This document shows, in pieces, positions 31,929-42,290 of a DNA stretch of 64,000 nt. The notes below the pieces were generated by a model. The model was not told the origin of the DNA. It did not search any database and saw nothing but the letters and a program-made list of their open reading frames with translations. The number at the start of each line of letters is the position of its first letter. The stretch's first letter is position 1. Both the position numbers and the translations under genes were made by a program. The DNA comes from Paguma larvata. Lineage: Eukaryota; Chordata; Mammalia; Carnivora; Viverridae. The stretch is from positions 44,106,659 to 44,170,658 of the forward strand of contig CM057842.1 in NCBI GenBank assembly GCA_030068075.1, written 5' to 3'.

Positions 31929-32213
31929 CTAACAGCATAAGAGTGTTCCCCTTTCTCTGCTTCCTTGCCAACATCTGCTGTTTCCTGAGTTGTTAATTTT
32001 TGCCATTCTTAAAAGCGTGAGGTGGTATCTCATTGCATTTTTGATTTGTATTACCCTGATGATGAGTGATGTTGAGCATCTTTTCATGTGTCTGTTAGCC
32101 ATCTGGATGTCTTCTTTGGAAAAGTGTCTATACATGTCTTCTGCCCATTTCTTAAATGGATTATTTATTTTTGGAGTGTTGAGTTTGATAAGTTCTTCAT
32201 AGATTTTGGACAC
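31929..32213 (-). pseudogene. L1 ORF2 C-terminal fragment
   Basis: Minus-strand frame of 94 codons with clear L1 ORF2p C-terminal peptides such as [13 protein letters not shown] and MAKINNSGN. It lies downstream of the reverse transcriptase domain in intact ORF2. It is part of the truncated L1 at 31244-33557 and cannot support retrotransposition. Confidence 0.9.
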
Positions 32214-32545
32214 TAACCCTTTATCTGATATGTCATTTCAAATATCTTCTCCCATTCTGAAGGTTGCCTTTTAGTTTTGTTGATTGTTTCCTTTGCTGTG
32301 CAGAAGCTTGTTAGTTTGATGAAGTCCCAGTAGTTCATTTTTGCTTTTGTTTCTCTTGCCTCTGGAGAGGCCAAAGAGGTTGCTATCTGTTTTCTCCTAT
32401 AGGATTTTGCTGGTTTCCTGTCTTACATTTAGGTCTTTCATCCATTTTGAGTTTATTTTTGTGTGTGGTATAAGAAAGTGGACAAATTTTATTCTTCTGC
32501 ATGTTGCTGTCCAGTTTTTTGGACCATTTGCTGAAGAGTCATTTT

Positions 32546-32731
32546 TCAATTGGATATTCTTTTCTGTTGGCCACATATTTGTAGATCCAGTTCTGGGTTC
32601 TCTATTCTGTTCCACTGATCTCTGTGTCTGTTTCTGTGCCTGTACCTTACTGTCTTGATGATTACAGCTTTGTAATAAAGCTTGAAGTCTAGAACTGTGA
32701 CATCTCCAGCTTTGGTTTTCTTTTTCAACAT
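32546..32731 (-). pseudogene. L1 ORF2 internal fragment, different frame
   Basis: Minus-strand frame with FKLYYKAVIIKTV and QWNRIENPEL, an ORF2p stretch downstream of the reverse transcriptase. It is in a different reading frame from the C-terminal fragment at 31929-32213, showing at least one frameshift between them. Confidence 0.88.
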
Positions 32732-33637
32732 TACTTTGGCTAGTCAAGGTCTTTTCTGCTTCCATACAAATTTTATAATTGTTTGTTCTAGCTCTGTGAA
32801 GAATTCTGGTGTTATTTTGATAGGGATTGCATTGAATGTGTAGATTGGTTTGGGTAGTATTGACATTTTAATAATATGTCAATATTATTGTTCTTCCGAT
32901 CCATGAGCATGGAAAGTTTTTCTATTTCTTTGTGCCTTCTTCAATTTCTCTCATAAGCTTTTTATAGTTTTCGGCATACAGATCTTTTACCTCTTTATTT
33001 AGGTTTATTCCTAGGTATCTTATGGTTTTTGACACAATTATAAATGGAATTGGTTCCTCGATTTCTATTTCTGCTGTTTCATTATTGTTGTTTAGAAATG
33101 CAACTGATTTCTGTGTGTTGGTTTTATCCTGTGACTTTGTTGAATTAATGTATCAGTTCTGGTAGTTTTTTTTTGGTGGAATCTTTTGGGTTTTCCATGT
33201 AGAGTATCATGTCATCTGCAAAGAGTGAAAGTTTGACTTCTTTCTTGCCAATTTATATCCCTTTTATTTCTTTTTGTTGTCTAATAGATGAGGCTAGGAC
33301 TTCCAGTACTATGTTGAACAACAAGGTGAAAGTGGACATCCCTGTCATCTTCCTGATCTCAGGGGGGAAGCTCTCAATTTTTTGCCATTGAGGATGATAT
33401 TAGCTGTGGGTCTTTCATTTTATGATGTTGAGGTATGTTCCTTCTATCCTTACTTTCTTGAAGGTTTTTTCAAGAAAGGATGCTGTAATTTACCAAATGC
33501 TTTTTCTGCATCTATTGAGAGGATCATATGGTTCTTGCACTTGTTTATACTTTTTAAAATGTGGCTACGAGAAATGCAAAATTACAGAGGTAGTTTGCAT
33601 GTGTGACGTGCATTCTATTTCTATAGGACTGCGCTAG

Positions 33638-33940
33638 TCTGGAAGGGATATCCTTTTCCTTAAAAATCCTATCGAGTCATTTAAATAAGTTTAAAAGAAG
33701 AAAATATGGATGTTATGTTTTAATGCCCTTGAGTTCAAGTATGTTGGAAATGGCTTACTTTCTCTTCAATGTGCTTTGAAGTAAAAAGGATGCAAAACAT
33801 TGTGTTTGCTTGCTTGGCTGTTTTAGGCAGCTTGAGTTTTCACTGTTTCTGGCAGGAACAGTGTCTTTTTAACAGATCTGTAGGGATTCAGCAATGCATG
33901 ATGGGGCATGTGGGTGTTGAATTGTGACACTTGAGAAGAA
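33638..33940. other. Unassigned sequence
   Basis: No gene or repeat family recognised. Confidence 0.35.
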
Positions 33941-34012
33941 TGCTTTATAGCTCAGAGGTTAGAATATGGTCCTGATAAGTCTAAGGTTAAGGGTTCAGTT
34001 TCATCAGACACA
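33941..34012 (+). pseudogene. tRNA-Ile-like relic
   Basis: A stretch with the tRNA A-box form TAGCTCAGAGG (33948-33958), an anticodon-loop-like ctgataa (33971-33977, GAT for Ile) and a B-box-like ggttcagtttc (about 33992-34002). Spacing and several blocks match cytosolic tRNA-Ile, at about 75% by eye. The acceptor and anticodon stems are not complementary, so it would not fold as a functional tRNA. It could also be the head of an ancient tRNA-derived SINE. Confidence 0.4.
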
Positions 34013-34497
34013 CTCATCTCAGCTTTTCGTGAATCAGGGATGTACTCCCTCCCTGGGTTTGCTTTCTTGCAAACATTCACTATGGGTGACAATAAGGTCC
34101 AGTAAAATAATGGGACTGTATGTTCTTCTAATCCATCATCACTACTACAATAAGCATCTCAGTTTTGTCCTTTAAGAGGAAAGCATCACGTGTCCCAATT
34201 TTTTTCATCTTAAAGGAAAGCATATTGTTTTCCTTTGCTTAATTTTTTAAAAGCATATAAGTTTCAAAGAAAAGGCAAAAGCTTATAAAAGTTATTGTGT
34301 CCTTTCCCTCATTAGCTTCTCAAAAAGTCATTTTCAAGATACAAAATGGCCCAAGCTAAATCCTACCCACCTAGTGGAAAGCATTTACTTAGTACTCTAC
34401 CTTCATATAATTTTTCAAAACCTTACTATTAAGCAACTCACTATATTAGATTTTTGAATGACTTTTGTCTTTCAAATTGCCAAGAGACAGAGGTCAG
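34013..34497. other. Unassigned sequence
   Basis: No gene or family recognised. Confidence 0.35.
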
Positions 34498-34640
34498 GAG
34501 TGCTATATAATAGAAACTGGAGTCCAGAGATTCAGACCACAAGCCTGACTTTGTACTAATGTCTCTGTAGCCAGGGGTAATTCATTTTCCTCTTGGTTCT
34601 TAGGGTTCCTCTCTATAAAATCAGAGCTTAGACTCACATT
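34498..34640 (+). repeat. MIR SINE
   Basis: 'aaactggagtccagagattc', 'ggggtaattcattttcctct' and 'tcctctctataaaatcagag' match MIR in sense. Confidence 0.6.
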
Positions 34641-35184
34641 TAGTCTAATCTTTTAATTCCAAACCTCTCTGGCTGACCATTTTGAAGAGCCAAATTAGAT
34701 ATTAACTTTTTTCAAATCAATTTTTTTTCCTGTTCGTCTTCAAAAGCAATAGACGTGACACCTCATGAATCTGGCTGACCTTCACTTTCAACAGCTGTGC
34801 CAGAGAGCTTTGGAATTGGCTTCTGTCTCCAGTGGCTTTTGCACCTGTGGTCTGGCTGGCTTGAGCTTTCTGTTTTCTTCCTGCTCTAGCAGCGGGCTGG
34901 AAGTGAGAATAGTTGTGTATGGTGTTCTCTGAGCTTCCTCTCCCTGGTACTGAGCCAGGAGATACCTAAGGGTCTTGTCAACAACTAAGGCTGTCTCTCC
35001 TTTACCTTGGCTCAAAATATCATCCTGGGAATTACCTTGGCTGGGTCTAGCTTATGGTGTGCCTTCTGAAGTGAAGGCTGACCTTTTACTAAACACCAAC
35101 AAGGCTAGAATAAAGTGGTTCTATCGTAACTTGCCAACTTTAATATATCCATAGAATTTGGACAGCAGATTCTAAAATGATCTT
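34641..35184. other. Unassigned sequence
   Basis: A 75-codon minus-strand frame (34788-35015) has no recognisable domain. No repeat family assigned. Confidence 0.3.
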
Positions 35185-35570
35185 AAGAGACAACGCTGAG
35201 CACTTACTACAGACTAGACATTTAAATAGTATGTGTGGATTTCTAATTTAATCTTTATATTAAGTCTATGTAATGTAATAGGCACTTTTTTTTTTAACTA
35301 GACTCCATGTCTATAGTGGAGCCCAATGCAGAGCTTGAACTCATGACCCCAAGATCAAGACCTGAGCTGAGATCACACTGAACACTCAACCAAATGGGCC
35401 ACACAGGTGCTCCTAATAGGTACTGTTGTTATTGTCATTTTGCAAATGTGGAAACTGAGGTTTAGAGAGAGTAACTTTCATAAAGAATCTCAGCTACTAA
35501 GTGACAGAAGCGGGATTTGAAAATAGCTAGATCTGTTTGATTACAAAGTTCAGACATACACCTACTTTAC
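35185..35570 (-). repeat. MIR SINE split by a CAN-SINE
   Basis: Left: 'gctgagcacttactacagac', 'aatttaatctttatatta'. Right: 'cattttgcaaatgtggaaac', 'ctcagctactaagtgacaga'. Antisense MIR with the insertion at 35287-35413. Confidence 0.78.
35276..35424 (-). mobile_element. CAN-SINE, older short subfamily, inside MIR
   Basis: 'gcccaatgcagagcttgaac', 'tcatgaccccaagatcaaga', 'gggccacacaggtgctcc'. Duplications taataggcact (35276-35286) and taataggtact (35414-35424). Confidence 0.9.
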
Positions 35571-36659
35571 CATCAGGATAGTTTTTTGGAGCTCATTTTG
35601 ATGCAAAAATTCAGTTGGGGTGCTTGACTTGATCATTTCTTCTTCCTGGGATGCCTAAACATCTTAAACAGTTGAGCATTAGTTCAAGTCCATTGAGAAG
35701 CAGGCACCAAGACAGATTAGACATCACTATTTATTTCTAAGCTTCCTTCCACTCCTGTTAGTTTGTTTTCTTCCTTTTCAAAGGAAATGCTGGCAGAAAG
35801 AGGCACATACAAACCTTGGCAGGGAGCAGACAATTCACAAATTTCTATAATTCATTCTTCAGGGCCGGTAGACATCAGAGAGTAAAGCTTCCCTGGGTAT
35901 GCCCCTGAAAATCTCCTTAGAACGAACTGAGAGACCCAGGACATTTCTGCATGTATGCTCATCTGCCTATTTTTATCCTTTAGACTCATTTGATGTCTGC
36001 TCTTTCTTCCAACGGTAACTCAGATCACCCCATAGCACCATGAACCATTAATCATTCTGAACAGAACTCCGTTTCTGGGGCACATCTATGATGACTCAGG
36101 GGATCCACCTTTAAAGCTGACCCACCAATATGTATTTTGGTGATCTACTCCAATACTTACAACCTGACACAGGAGACAATCTTAGCATGTGCCCATGTTT
36201 TAAACACCTCCATATTTTCCTCAGCTTTGCAGACCTGCCTTTGGAATTTCATCTTGCAGGACAGAGCTTATAAAGAGCAGAAGAGATTATGAGAAATCAT
36301 GCTTACCAACAGCTCGACTAGGGGAGCAGCAAAGGAAAACATGAAACATTAATAAACCCTCCAACCCTCATATCTGATTGCTTTACATCTGACAAATTAA
36401 CTGGAATCTCATTGGGTATCCTGGTCTCCTCCACTGTTATTTCTTAGATTAAGGACATATCTCTGAACCTCCCCCTAAGCTGATACTGATTTACCAGGTG
36501 GTGCTTGCCAAGAGCCTACGGCTCACACTGGAAAATGATTGACGGCTGCTGACAAAATTTCCCCCAATCAGCTTCAATTTCACCAGGCCCAGAACCTACC
36601 AGACCTGGACTTTCATTTAGAGAGGCAGCTGGTGTACTGGAAGAAGCATTCACTAATAA
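35571..36659. other. Unassigned sequence
   Basis: About 1.1 kb with no gene or repeat family recognised. Confidence 0.35.
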
Positions 36660-37090
36660 CAGCTTCTAAATACTACAGGCCAGGCATTTTATATACATTA
36701 TCTCCATTCTGCTGACAACCTATGGAAGTAGGTATGATTATCCCCATTAAAAATTTTTTATTAAGGTTTATTTATTTTTGAGAGAGAGACAGAGCACAAG
36801 TCAGGGAGGGGCAGAGAAGACAATGAGACTCAGAATTTGAAGCAGGCTCCAGACTCCACGCTGTCAGCACAGTTCTCAATATGGGGCTCAAATCCACAAA
36901 CCATAAGATCATGACCTGAGCCAAAGTTGAATGCTCAATGGACTGAGCCACCCAGGCACCCCTGATTATCCCATTTTAAAGTTGAGCAATTTAATTAGAG
37001 AGCATCCATCCATGACTTACCCAAGGTCATACATACACAGGTGATCTCTTTCTGGCTCCATATAATTCTGCTGTATTATAACCACTTCCT
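36660..37090 (-). repeat. MIR SINE split by a CAN-SINE
   Basis: Left: 'tactacaggccaggcatttt', 'atacattatctccattctgc'. Right: 'cccattttaaagttgagcaa', 'gacttacccaaggtcataca'. Antisense MIR with the SINE between. Confidence 0.78.
36735..36975 (-). mobile_element. CAN-SINE (felid type) inside MIR
   Basis: Body about 36749-36962: 'tttatttatttttgagagag', 'cagaatttgaagcaggctcc', 'ctgagccacccaggcacccc'. Duplications tgattatccccatt (36735-36748) and tgattatcccatt (36963-36975). Confidence 0.96.
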
Positions 37091-37224
37091 AATAGAAGGT
37101 GGGCAACTTGGTATGAGTCCTAAAACTGTCAGCTGGGAAGTATTTGAAAAATCTTACTTAATTTTACTCTGGGTCTTAACTGGTTTGGCTGAAGAAAGGA
37201 AATAATGTTTTTGAGTCTTAGGTA

Positions 37225-37420
37225 AAGATACAGTCCTAGGAGTCAAATTAGCTGTGTTTAAAACCCAGTTCCATCTTTCCTACTTTGATACCTTGAAGAT
37301 TTCAATTACCTTAAATGAGAATAATAGTGGTTAATAACAGTACCTCAAAGGATACTGACAGGCTTACACAAAATAAAATATGTAGAATGTTTGATAATGG
37401 CACATGGTAAGCAACCATTA
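37225..37420 (+). repeat. MIR SINE
   Basis: 'ttcaattaccttaaatgaga', 'aataatagtggttaataaca', 'gacaggcttacacaaaataa', 'aatggcacatggtaagca' in MIR sense order. Confidence 0.65.
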
Positions 37421-37869
37421 CCATGATCATTTGATTTTTTTTTCCCTACCTTATGTCACAGGATGCTTTTGAGGTTGTATGAGAAAACACGTAAAAATGT
37501 GTTGTAAAAATAGTACTACATGTAATGCCTATGCTATGAGACTTTAAATAAGTATTCAATTGGAATTGGGAGAAAGTTCTAGCTCCCCACTTAAACGTTA
37601 GGAGTCTGCAGTATTACCTACTCTGGGTTAAACAATATAAAAATCTTCTACCCTGCTCTTACATATGAATGAAACAGAGCCACTGGGTGACGATCTAAAC
37701 ACTCCATGTTTTAAAATGTTTTTCACCTTTGCTTGGCCTAGATGGTATAGAGACTCCACCATTATGGCATTTATCTGGACAAGGAAAACAGTCCAAATGT
37801 CTTGATTCCTGACATCAGATATCTCTGGCAAGGATAAAGTTTGGAAATTATCAAAAGTAGAAAAGGAAA
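37421..37869. other. Unassigned sequence
   Basis: No gene or family recognised. Confidence 0.35.
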
Positions 37870-38010
37870 GGGGTGCCTGGCTGTTTCAGTCAGTAGAGTG
37901 TATGATTCTTGATCTTTGGGTCATGAGTTCAAGGCCCCCATTGGGTGTGGAGCCTACTTAAAAAATTTAAAAATGAAAATAAAATAAAACAAAATAATAC
38001 AAAAGAGTAC
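37870..38010 (+). mobile_element. CAN-SINE, older short subfamily
   Basis: Head ggggtgcctggctgtttcag, then 'gggtcatgagttcaaggccc', 'gggtgtggagcctactt' and an A-rich tail, without a CT tract. Confidence 0.88.
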
Positions 38011-38064
38011 AAAAGAATACAAATATCTCTTTGTGAGAAAAAAAGCTTACAGTGATCACAGAAT

Positions 38065-38230
38065 GGGGTGGATTTGATGCCTAGTTTCCAAGGTTCAAAT
38101 CTCAATAAATTTGTTTATCAGTGTCTGTTTTCTTGTCTGTAATGTCTAGCTATTAACAGCATCTACCTTATAGAGTCCCTAAGTGACACAAGGCACTTGG
38201 CATAGAGCAAGTATTAAATTAGTAATAGAT
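38065..38230 (+). repeat. MIR SINE
   Basis: 'ccaaggttcaaatctcaata', 'tgttttcttgtctgtaatgt', 'aacagcatctaccttataga', 'aggcacttggcatagagcaa'. Confidence 0.7.
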
Positions 38231-38589
38231 ATGATCACACAAAATATACTATGTATTTGCTGAGATACAGGGTTTTTCCTAAAAATGTTTCCTACAACCT
38301 CTGGTGAAAGTGTTGGTGATGATAATGTTATAGTGGAAAAGGTCTGAAAACTGGGAGAAAGCTTTAAAAAGAGCTACAAGAAGGTGTTGTGCCCCATGTC
38401 AATAAGACTTTCTTACAAACATACATTTTGAGACAAATTTAAGAGCTCTCGTTTGGCTCTCCAACCTCCTATGGATAATCAAGTTACTGAATGCAGGTGA
38501 ATCTTTTTTCATTAAGGAAAAAGGATTCTTGGCTGTGGTACAAGAGCCCATCTTACAGCTCAACACAGTAGAATTCTAAACTAGGCAGA
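38231..38589. other. Unassigned sequence
   Basis: No gene or family recognised. Confidence 0.35.
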
Positions 38590-39415
38590 TTCTGGAGGCA
38601 AAGTGCCTTGATTTTAATCTAGAATCATCAGTTTACTATGGATTCAACCCTAGGCAACTTATTTGAATTTGCTTAGCCTCTCTTTTCTTATTTGCAAAAT
38701 GAGGATAACGAAATCTACTTCATAGGGACATAGAATGAGAAAATGGGTGTATGGCCATTGGACAACTCATCAAGTCCCCCCCCAAAACACCCATTTCCTA
38801 ATCCCCAGAACATGTGAATATGTTGTTATATGGCCAAAGGGATGTTGCGAATGGAAGTAAGGCTGCAGACCTTAATTAAAATAGAGAAACTGTCTTGGAT
38901 TTTCCGAGTAGGTGCAATCTAATCACAAGGTCCCTTAAAAGTGGAAGAGGAAAGCAGAAAATTCAGTCAGAGATGAAGCAGCAGGAGAGTTCCAAAGTAT
39001 GAAAGTATTTCTCCTTAACTCACCATTGCTGGCTGTGAAGATGAAGGAAGAAAGCCACAGCCAAAATACACAAGTGGCCTCTAGAAGCTGGGAACAGCCC
39101 TTATCTGACAGCCAGCAAGAAAATAAGGACTTGAGTCCTATAACACCAAAAAACTGAATTCTGCCAAGAACCTGAATTAGCAGGAAACATTCTCCCTTAA
39201 AGCCTCAAGAAAGAAATGCAGCCCTCTCAACACCTTGATTTTAGCCCAATGAACCCTATGTTAGACTTCTGACCTACAAATTGAGATAGAAAACTTGTGT
39301 TGTATTAAGCAGCTAAGTTTGTGGTAATTTGTTGTGGTGGCAATGAAAAAGTGATACAGAATGCCAAGTACTTAGAATGTGCTGTACACAAAGTAAACAC
39401 TAATTAAAACCTAGC
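38590..39415 (+). repeat. MIR SINE split by an MLT1 LTR
   Basis: Left part 38590-38760 ('ggattcaaccctaggcaact', 'tttcttatttgcaaaatgag') and right part about 39358-39415 ('gccaagtacttagaatgtgc', 'acaaagtaaacactaatt') are the two ends of one sense MIR. Confidence 0.7.
38765..39358 (+). mobile_element. MLT1-like MaLR LTR inside MIR
   Basis: Sense MLT1 (D/E-type) of about 590 bases: 'ttcctaatccccagaacatg', 'gtgcaatctaatcacaaggt', 'ttgctggctgtgaagatgaa', 'gtggcctctagaagctggga', 'caacaccttgattttagccc', 'gctaagtttgtggtaatttg'. Close to full length, solo LTR. Confidence 0.88.
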
Positions 39416-39418
39416 AAT

Positions 39419-39458
39419 TTGATGATGGTGATGATTTTGATGATGAAAAGGATGACAA
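39419..39458. repeat. Imperfect (GAT)n
   Basis: Short run of GATGAT-type units with interruptions. Confidence 0.7.
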
Positions 39459-39556
39459 CAACAATCTCAGTTTCTATCTGAAATTACAGATATTAAATCT
39501 GCAAATGATCACAAAAGTAACTATTAGGGAGGGTCTCCTATAGATCTGATATCATT

Positions 39557-39774
39557 TTAAATGCTTTTTTTTAAGTTTATTTATTTTGAGAGAGAGAGAG
39601 AGCAGGGGAGGAAAAGAGAGAGAGGGGGGATAGAGAATTCAAGCAGGCTCTAGGCATCAGCACAGAGCCCAAAGCGGGGTTCAAACCCATGAACTGTGAG
39701 ACCATGATCTGAGTTGAAACCAAGAGTTGGATGTTTAACCAACCGAGCCACTCAGGTGCCCCTTAAATGCTTTC
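39557..39774 (-). mobile_element. CAN-SINE (felid type) in a MIR-like sequence
   Basis: Body about 39569-39762: 'aagtttatttattttgagag', 'ggttcaaacccatgaactgt', 'cgagccactcaggtgcccc'. Duplications ttaaatgcttt at 39557-39567 and 39763-39773. Confidence 0.95.
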
Positions 39775-39900
39775 CATGCAGCAAATTATTTTATCTAATC
39801 TTCACAACTTTCCTATGAAGTACATATGATTATGCCCCTTTCACAAGATGAAACTGGAGTTTAGAGAAGAAAAGCTCATTCATCAGTAATTTGTGTTATG
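39763..39900 (-). repeat. MIR SINE (right part)
   Basis: 'attttatctaatcttcacaa', 'cctatgaagtacatatgatt', 'acaagatgaaactggagttt'. The SINE at 39557 was inserted at its left side. Confidence 0.7.
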
Positions 39901-40436
39901 CAGAAATTATCAAGGACATTAGACATTTCTAGGTGGGCGGGGGGCATTCCTAATGTCTCAAAGGACAGAAACACAGCACAATGGCTTATTCCTTTAATGG
40001 ACATAGATGCTTATGCAGCCCTTCCTCTATATTGATGCCTAGAGCAATGCAGTTTGAGTTCTTTGAAGCCAAGTTAAACAGGAAGAGGTGCACGGAAACA
40101 TCATAACTTGCAATTGTTTAAGAGAGAAAATAATTGTGCTGTTTGAATAAGACAGTCCTGACCATATACCTGCTGAGAGCCCAAAGCATGTGAGTTTTAA
40201 CTAAGAAAACGAACCCCAATACTCAGGAAATAGGAAATGGATTTCAGATGGACTGAAATAGAGTTTAGAAATGTGATCAAACGTGTAGCCTCTTTTGATT
40301 GAAGTCTAAAGGGATGATGTGATTCTTCTTTTCCCAAGCAGAATACAATTTTAGGTCACTCGTTATATCCCAAGAAAAACCCATAAAAGTATCCTTCAAC
40401 AAATAGACCTCACAGAAGTTTCTAACCCAAATTTTA
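39901..40436. other. Unassigned sequence
   Basis: No gene or family recognised. Confidence 0.35.
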
Positions 40437-40618
40437 GACCACTGTTTCTCAGTGTGTTGTCAACCAACTACCTATATCAAAATTATTTGGATGGTCTGAT
40501 AGAAAGATAGATTTCTTAGATCCACTCCAAAGGCAGTGAATTTGCAGAGGCCCAGAAATCTGTATTTTTAACAAGTTCCCTAGGTGACTCTCTTGCAAGT
40601 CAGCGTTTGAGAAACCTT
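40437..40618 (+). mobile_element. MER5A-like hAT-Charlie element
   Basis: 'ccactgtttctcagtgtgtt', 'tagatccactccaaaggcag', 'aaatctgtatttttaacaag', 'ttccctaggtgactctcttg' and 'cgtttgagaaacctt': the MER5A order with both terminal regions recognisable. Non-autonomous. Confidence 0.88.
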
Positions 40619-40699
40619 TATGTAGAGATTCTCAAAGGCATCCAGAGGTAAGTCAGTCTTCATCAACAATGAGACATTCCACGGTGGCACCAAGAGAAG

Positions 40700-41165
40700 T
40701 ACTGAGATAAATGTAATCCCTACCCTGCCTCTAGAATTTCATAGGCAACTAACTACAATACAGGATAGACAGTAATACATGGGGGGATCAGTAGATAGCT
40801 CTGAGAACATGGGAACAGAGCAGCTTATTCTGGCCGGAGCTCTCCTTCCAGGATTTCAGGAAAAGGTATCATTCAGACAGTGTCTGAGAATGAGATTAGC
40901 ACCTTATGGGTAGAACAGGAGAAGAATAAGCTTCACAGGGAGTGAAGGGAACTAAGGTGAACAAAGGCATGAAGGCATGTCCAAGATATGGTGCAAAGAC
41001 CAATACTGCTGTGGAAGAGAGGTCCTCAAAGTGGAGGAGACAGAAAATTAATCTAGTTTGAGGACACCAAAGGCATCAATGATCTTAATAACATGAGGGG
41101 CAGAGGGTATTTCAAATTTTTAAAGATATGGTATGAGTTGGTCTATGATTTCAAAATGAAAGAGG
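40700..41165 (-). repeat. L2 LINE fragment
   Basis: Antisense L2: 'aactacaatacaggatagac', 'gaacaaaggcatgaaggcat', 'gatatggtatgagttggtct'. The following MLT1 begins at its right edge. Confidence 0.65.
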
Positions 41166-41174
41166 CTATGCATT

Positions 41175-41576
41175 ACTGGCACTGCCATAACAAATTACCA
41201 CAAAATGAATGGTTGAAAACAACAAAAGTTTGTTCTTTCACAGATATGGAGGGCCAGAAGTCCAAAGTCAAGTGTTGGCAGGACTGTGTTCCATCCAAAG
41301 GCTATAGAAGAAACTCCTCCCTTGCCTCTTTCAGCTTCTATTAGCTCTAGGCACTTCTTCGTTTGTGGCCATCAGGCCAATCTCTGCCTTTGTCTTCACA
41401 AGGTCTTCTTGTCCCCGCCCCCTCATGTCTTCTCTTCTTTGTCTCTTATAAGGACATTTGTCACTGGCTTTAGGACCCACACAGATAATCCAGGATGATC
41501 TCACCTTAAGACACTTAATTATATGTGCAAATACCCTTTTTCCAAATCAGGCATCACCATTCAACCCACTATACGC
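41175..41576 (-). mobile_element. MLT1-like MaLR LTR, antisense
   Basis: 'actgccataacaaattacca', 'ggccagaagtccaaagtcaa', 'ggcaggactgtgttccatcc', 'tctcttataaggacatttgt', 'cagataatccaggatgatct', ending near 'accattcaacccactata'. Plus-strand frames of 70-83 codons are antisense readings. Confidence 0.88.
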
Positions 41577-41771
41577 TACCATAAGATAGAGTAATATAAA
41601 ACAGTTTCTGAAAGCAGACCTATTGTGTAGGTGACATGGAACAAATGTGCAAAATGCTGATAATAAATATTTTATAGGGTTCTTGTGAGGATTAGAATAA
41701 TAACTTCTACCTAGGATAGCTAGCATAGTATCTGGTGCACAGTGGATTTTCAATTAACCGTAGCTTATGTT

Positions 41772-42011
41772 AATAGTATAAAGGGTCAGGGGCATCTGGG
41801 TGGTTCAGTCAGTTAAGCATCTGCCTATGGCTCAGGTCACGATCTTATGGGTCATGGGTTTGAGGTCCACGTCAGGCTCTCTGCTGTCAGTGCAGAGCCT
41901 GCTTTGGATCCTCTGTCTCCCTCTCTTTGCCCCTTAGCATTCTCCCTCTCTCTAAAAAAATAAATAAACGTTAAAAAATTTTGAAAAGAAAAAAATAATA
42001 TAAAGGACCAA
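41772..42011 (+). mobile_element. CAN-SINE (felid type)
   Basis: Body about 41789-41994, head ggggcatctgggtggttcag. Near-duplicates aatagtataaagggtca (41772-41788) and aataatataaaggacca (41995-42011). Confidence 0.95.
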
Positions 42012-42044
42012 TATTGTGTGAGATCTACTAGGCCATATAGTTTA

Positions 42045-42290
42045 AGGGTTTAATGCCTACACAGAGAGTTGAGAGATTAATCCCCTGGGTGCAATTCTTA
42101 TATGTAAAGTGACTTGTGTGGCCTGGGTACAGTGACTTACACTTTCGGAGTGTTTTTGAGTCTGAAGTTTGTAAATGGAGCTTATAATATTGACTACACA
42201 AATAAGATATTAGGGTTTAAAAAAAAAAAAGTAACGTATGTAAAATACTCAGCCCAATGTCTGGCACACAATAAGCTACTTAACGATTAG
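42045..42290 (+). repeat. MIR SINE
   Basis: 'agtttaagggtttaatgcct', 'cccctgggtgcaattcttat', 'ccaatgtctggcacacaata', 'agctacttaacgattag'; an A run sits near 42217-42228. Confidence 0.65.

Larger units (their letters stand above)
31244..33557 (-). mobile_element. 5'-truncated carnivore L1 inside a MER1-like element
   Basis: Antisense L1 from the 3' UTR (31259, 'ttcaggttagctaacatata') through the ORF2 3' half into reverse transcriptase coding sequence ('tatcatgtcatctgcaaaga' near 33210). It ends near 33541. Flanking duplications tgtttatatttttaa (31244-31258) and tgtttatactttttaa (33542-33557). Truncated and broken by frameshifts; the plus-strand frames here are antisense. Confidence 0.95.
30999..33637 (-). 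mobile_element. MER1-like hAT-Charlie element split by an L1
   Basis: Left part 31005-31243 ('tagccaatggacacaaaaat', 'aatttcacctgttt') and right part about 33557-33637 ('aaatgtggctacgagaaatg', 'ttctatttctataggactg') together make one MER1-type non-autonomous element read in antisense. The 2.28 kb between them is the L1. Confidence 0.8.

Noticed and set aside
31929..32731. A functional reverse transcriptase gene
   Set aside because: The L1 ORF2 pieces are in different frames and the element is 5' truncated, so no intact ORF2 exists.
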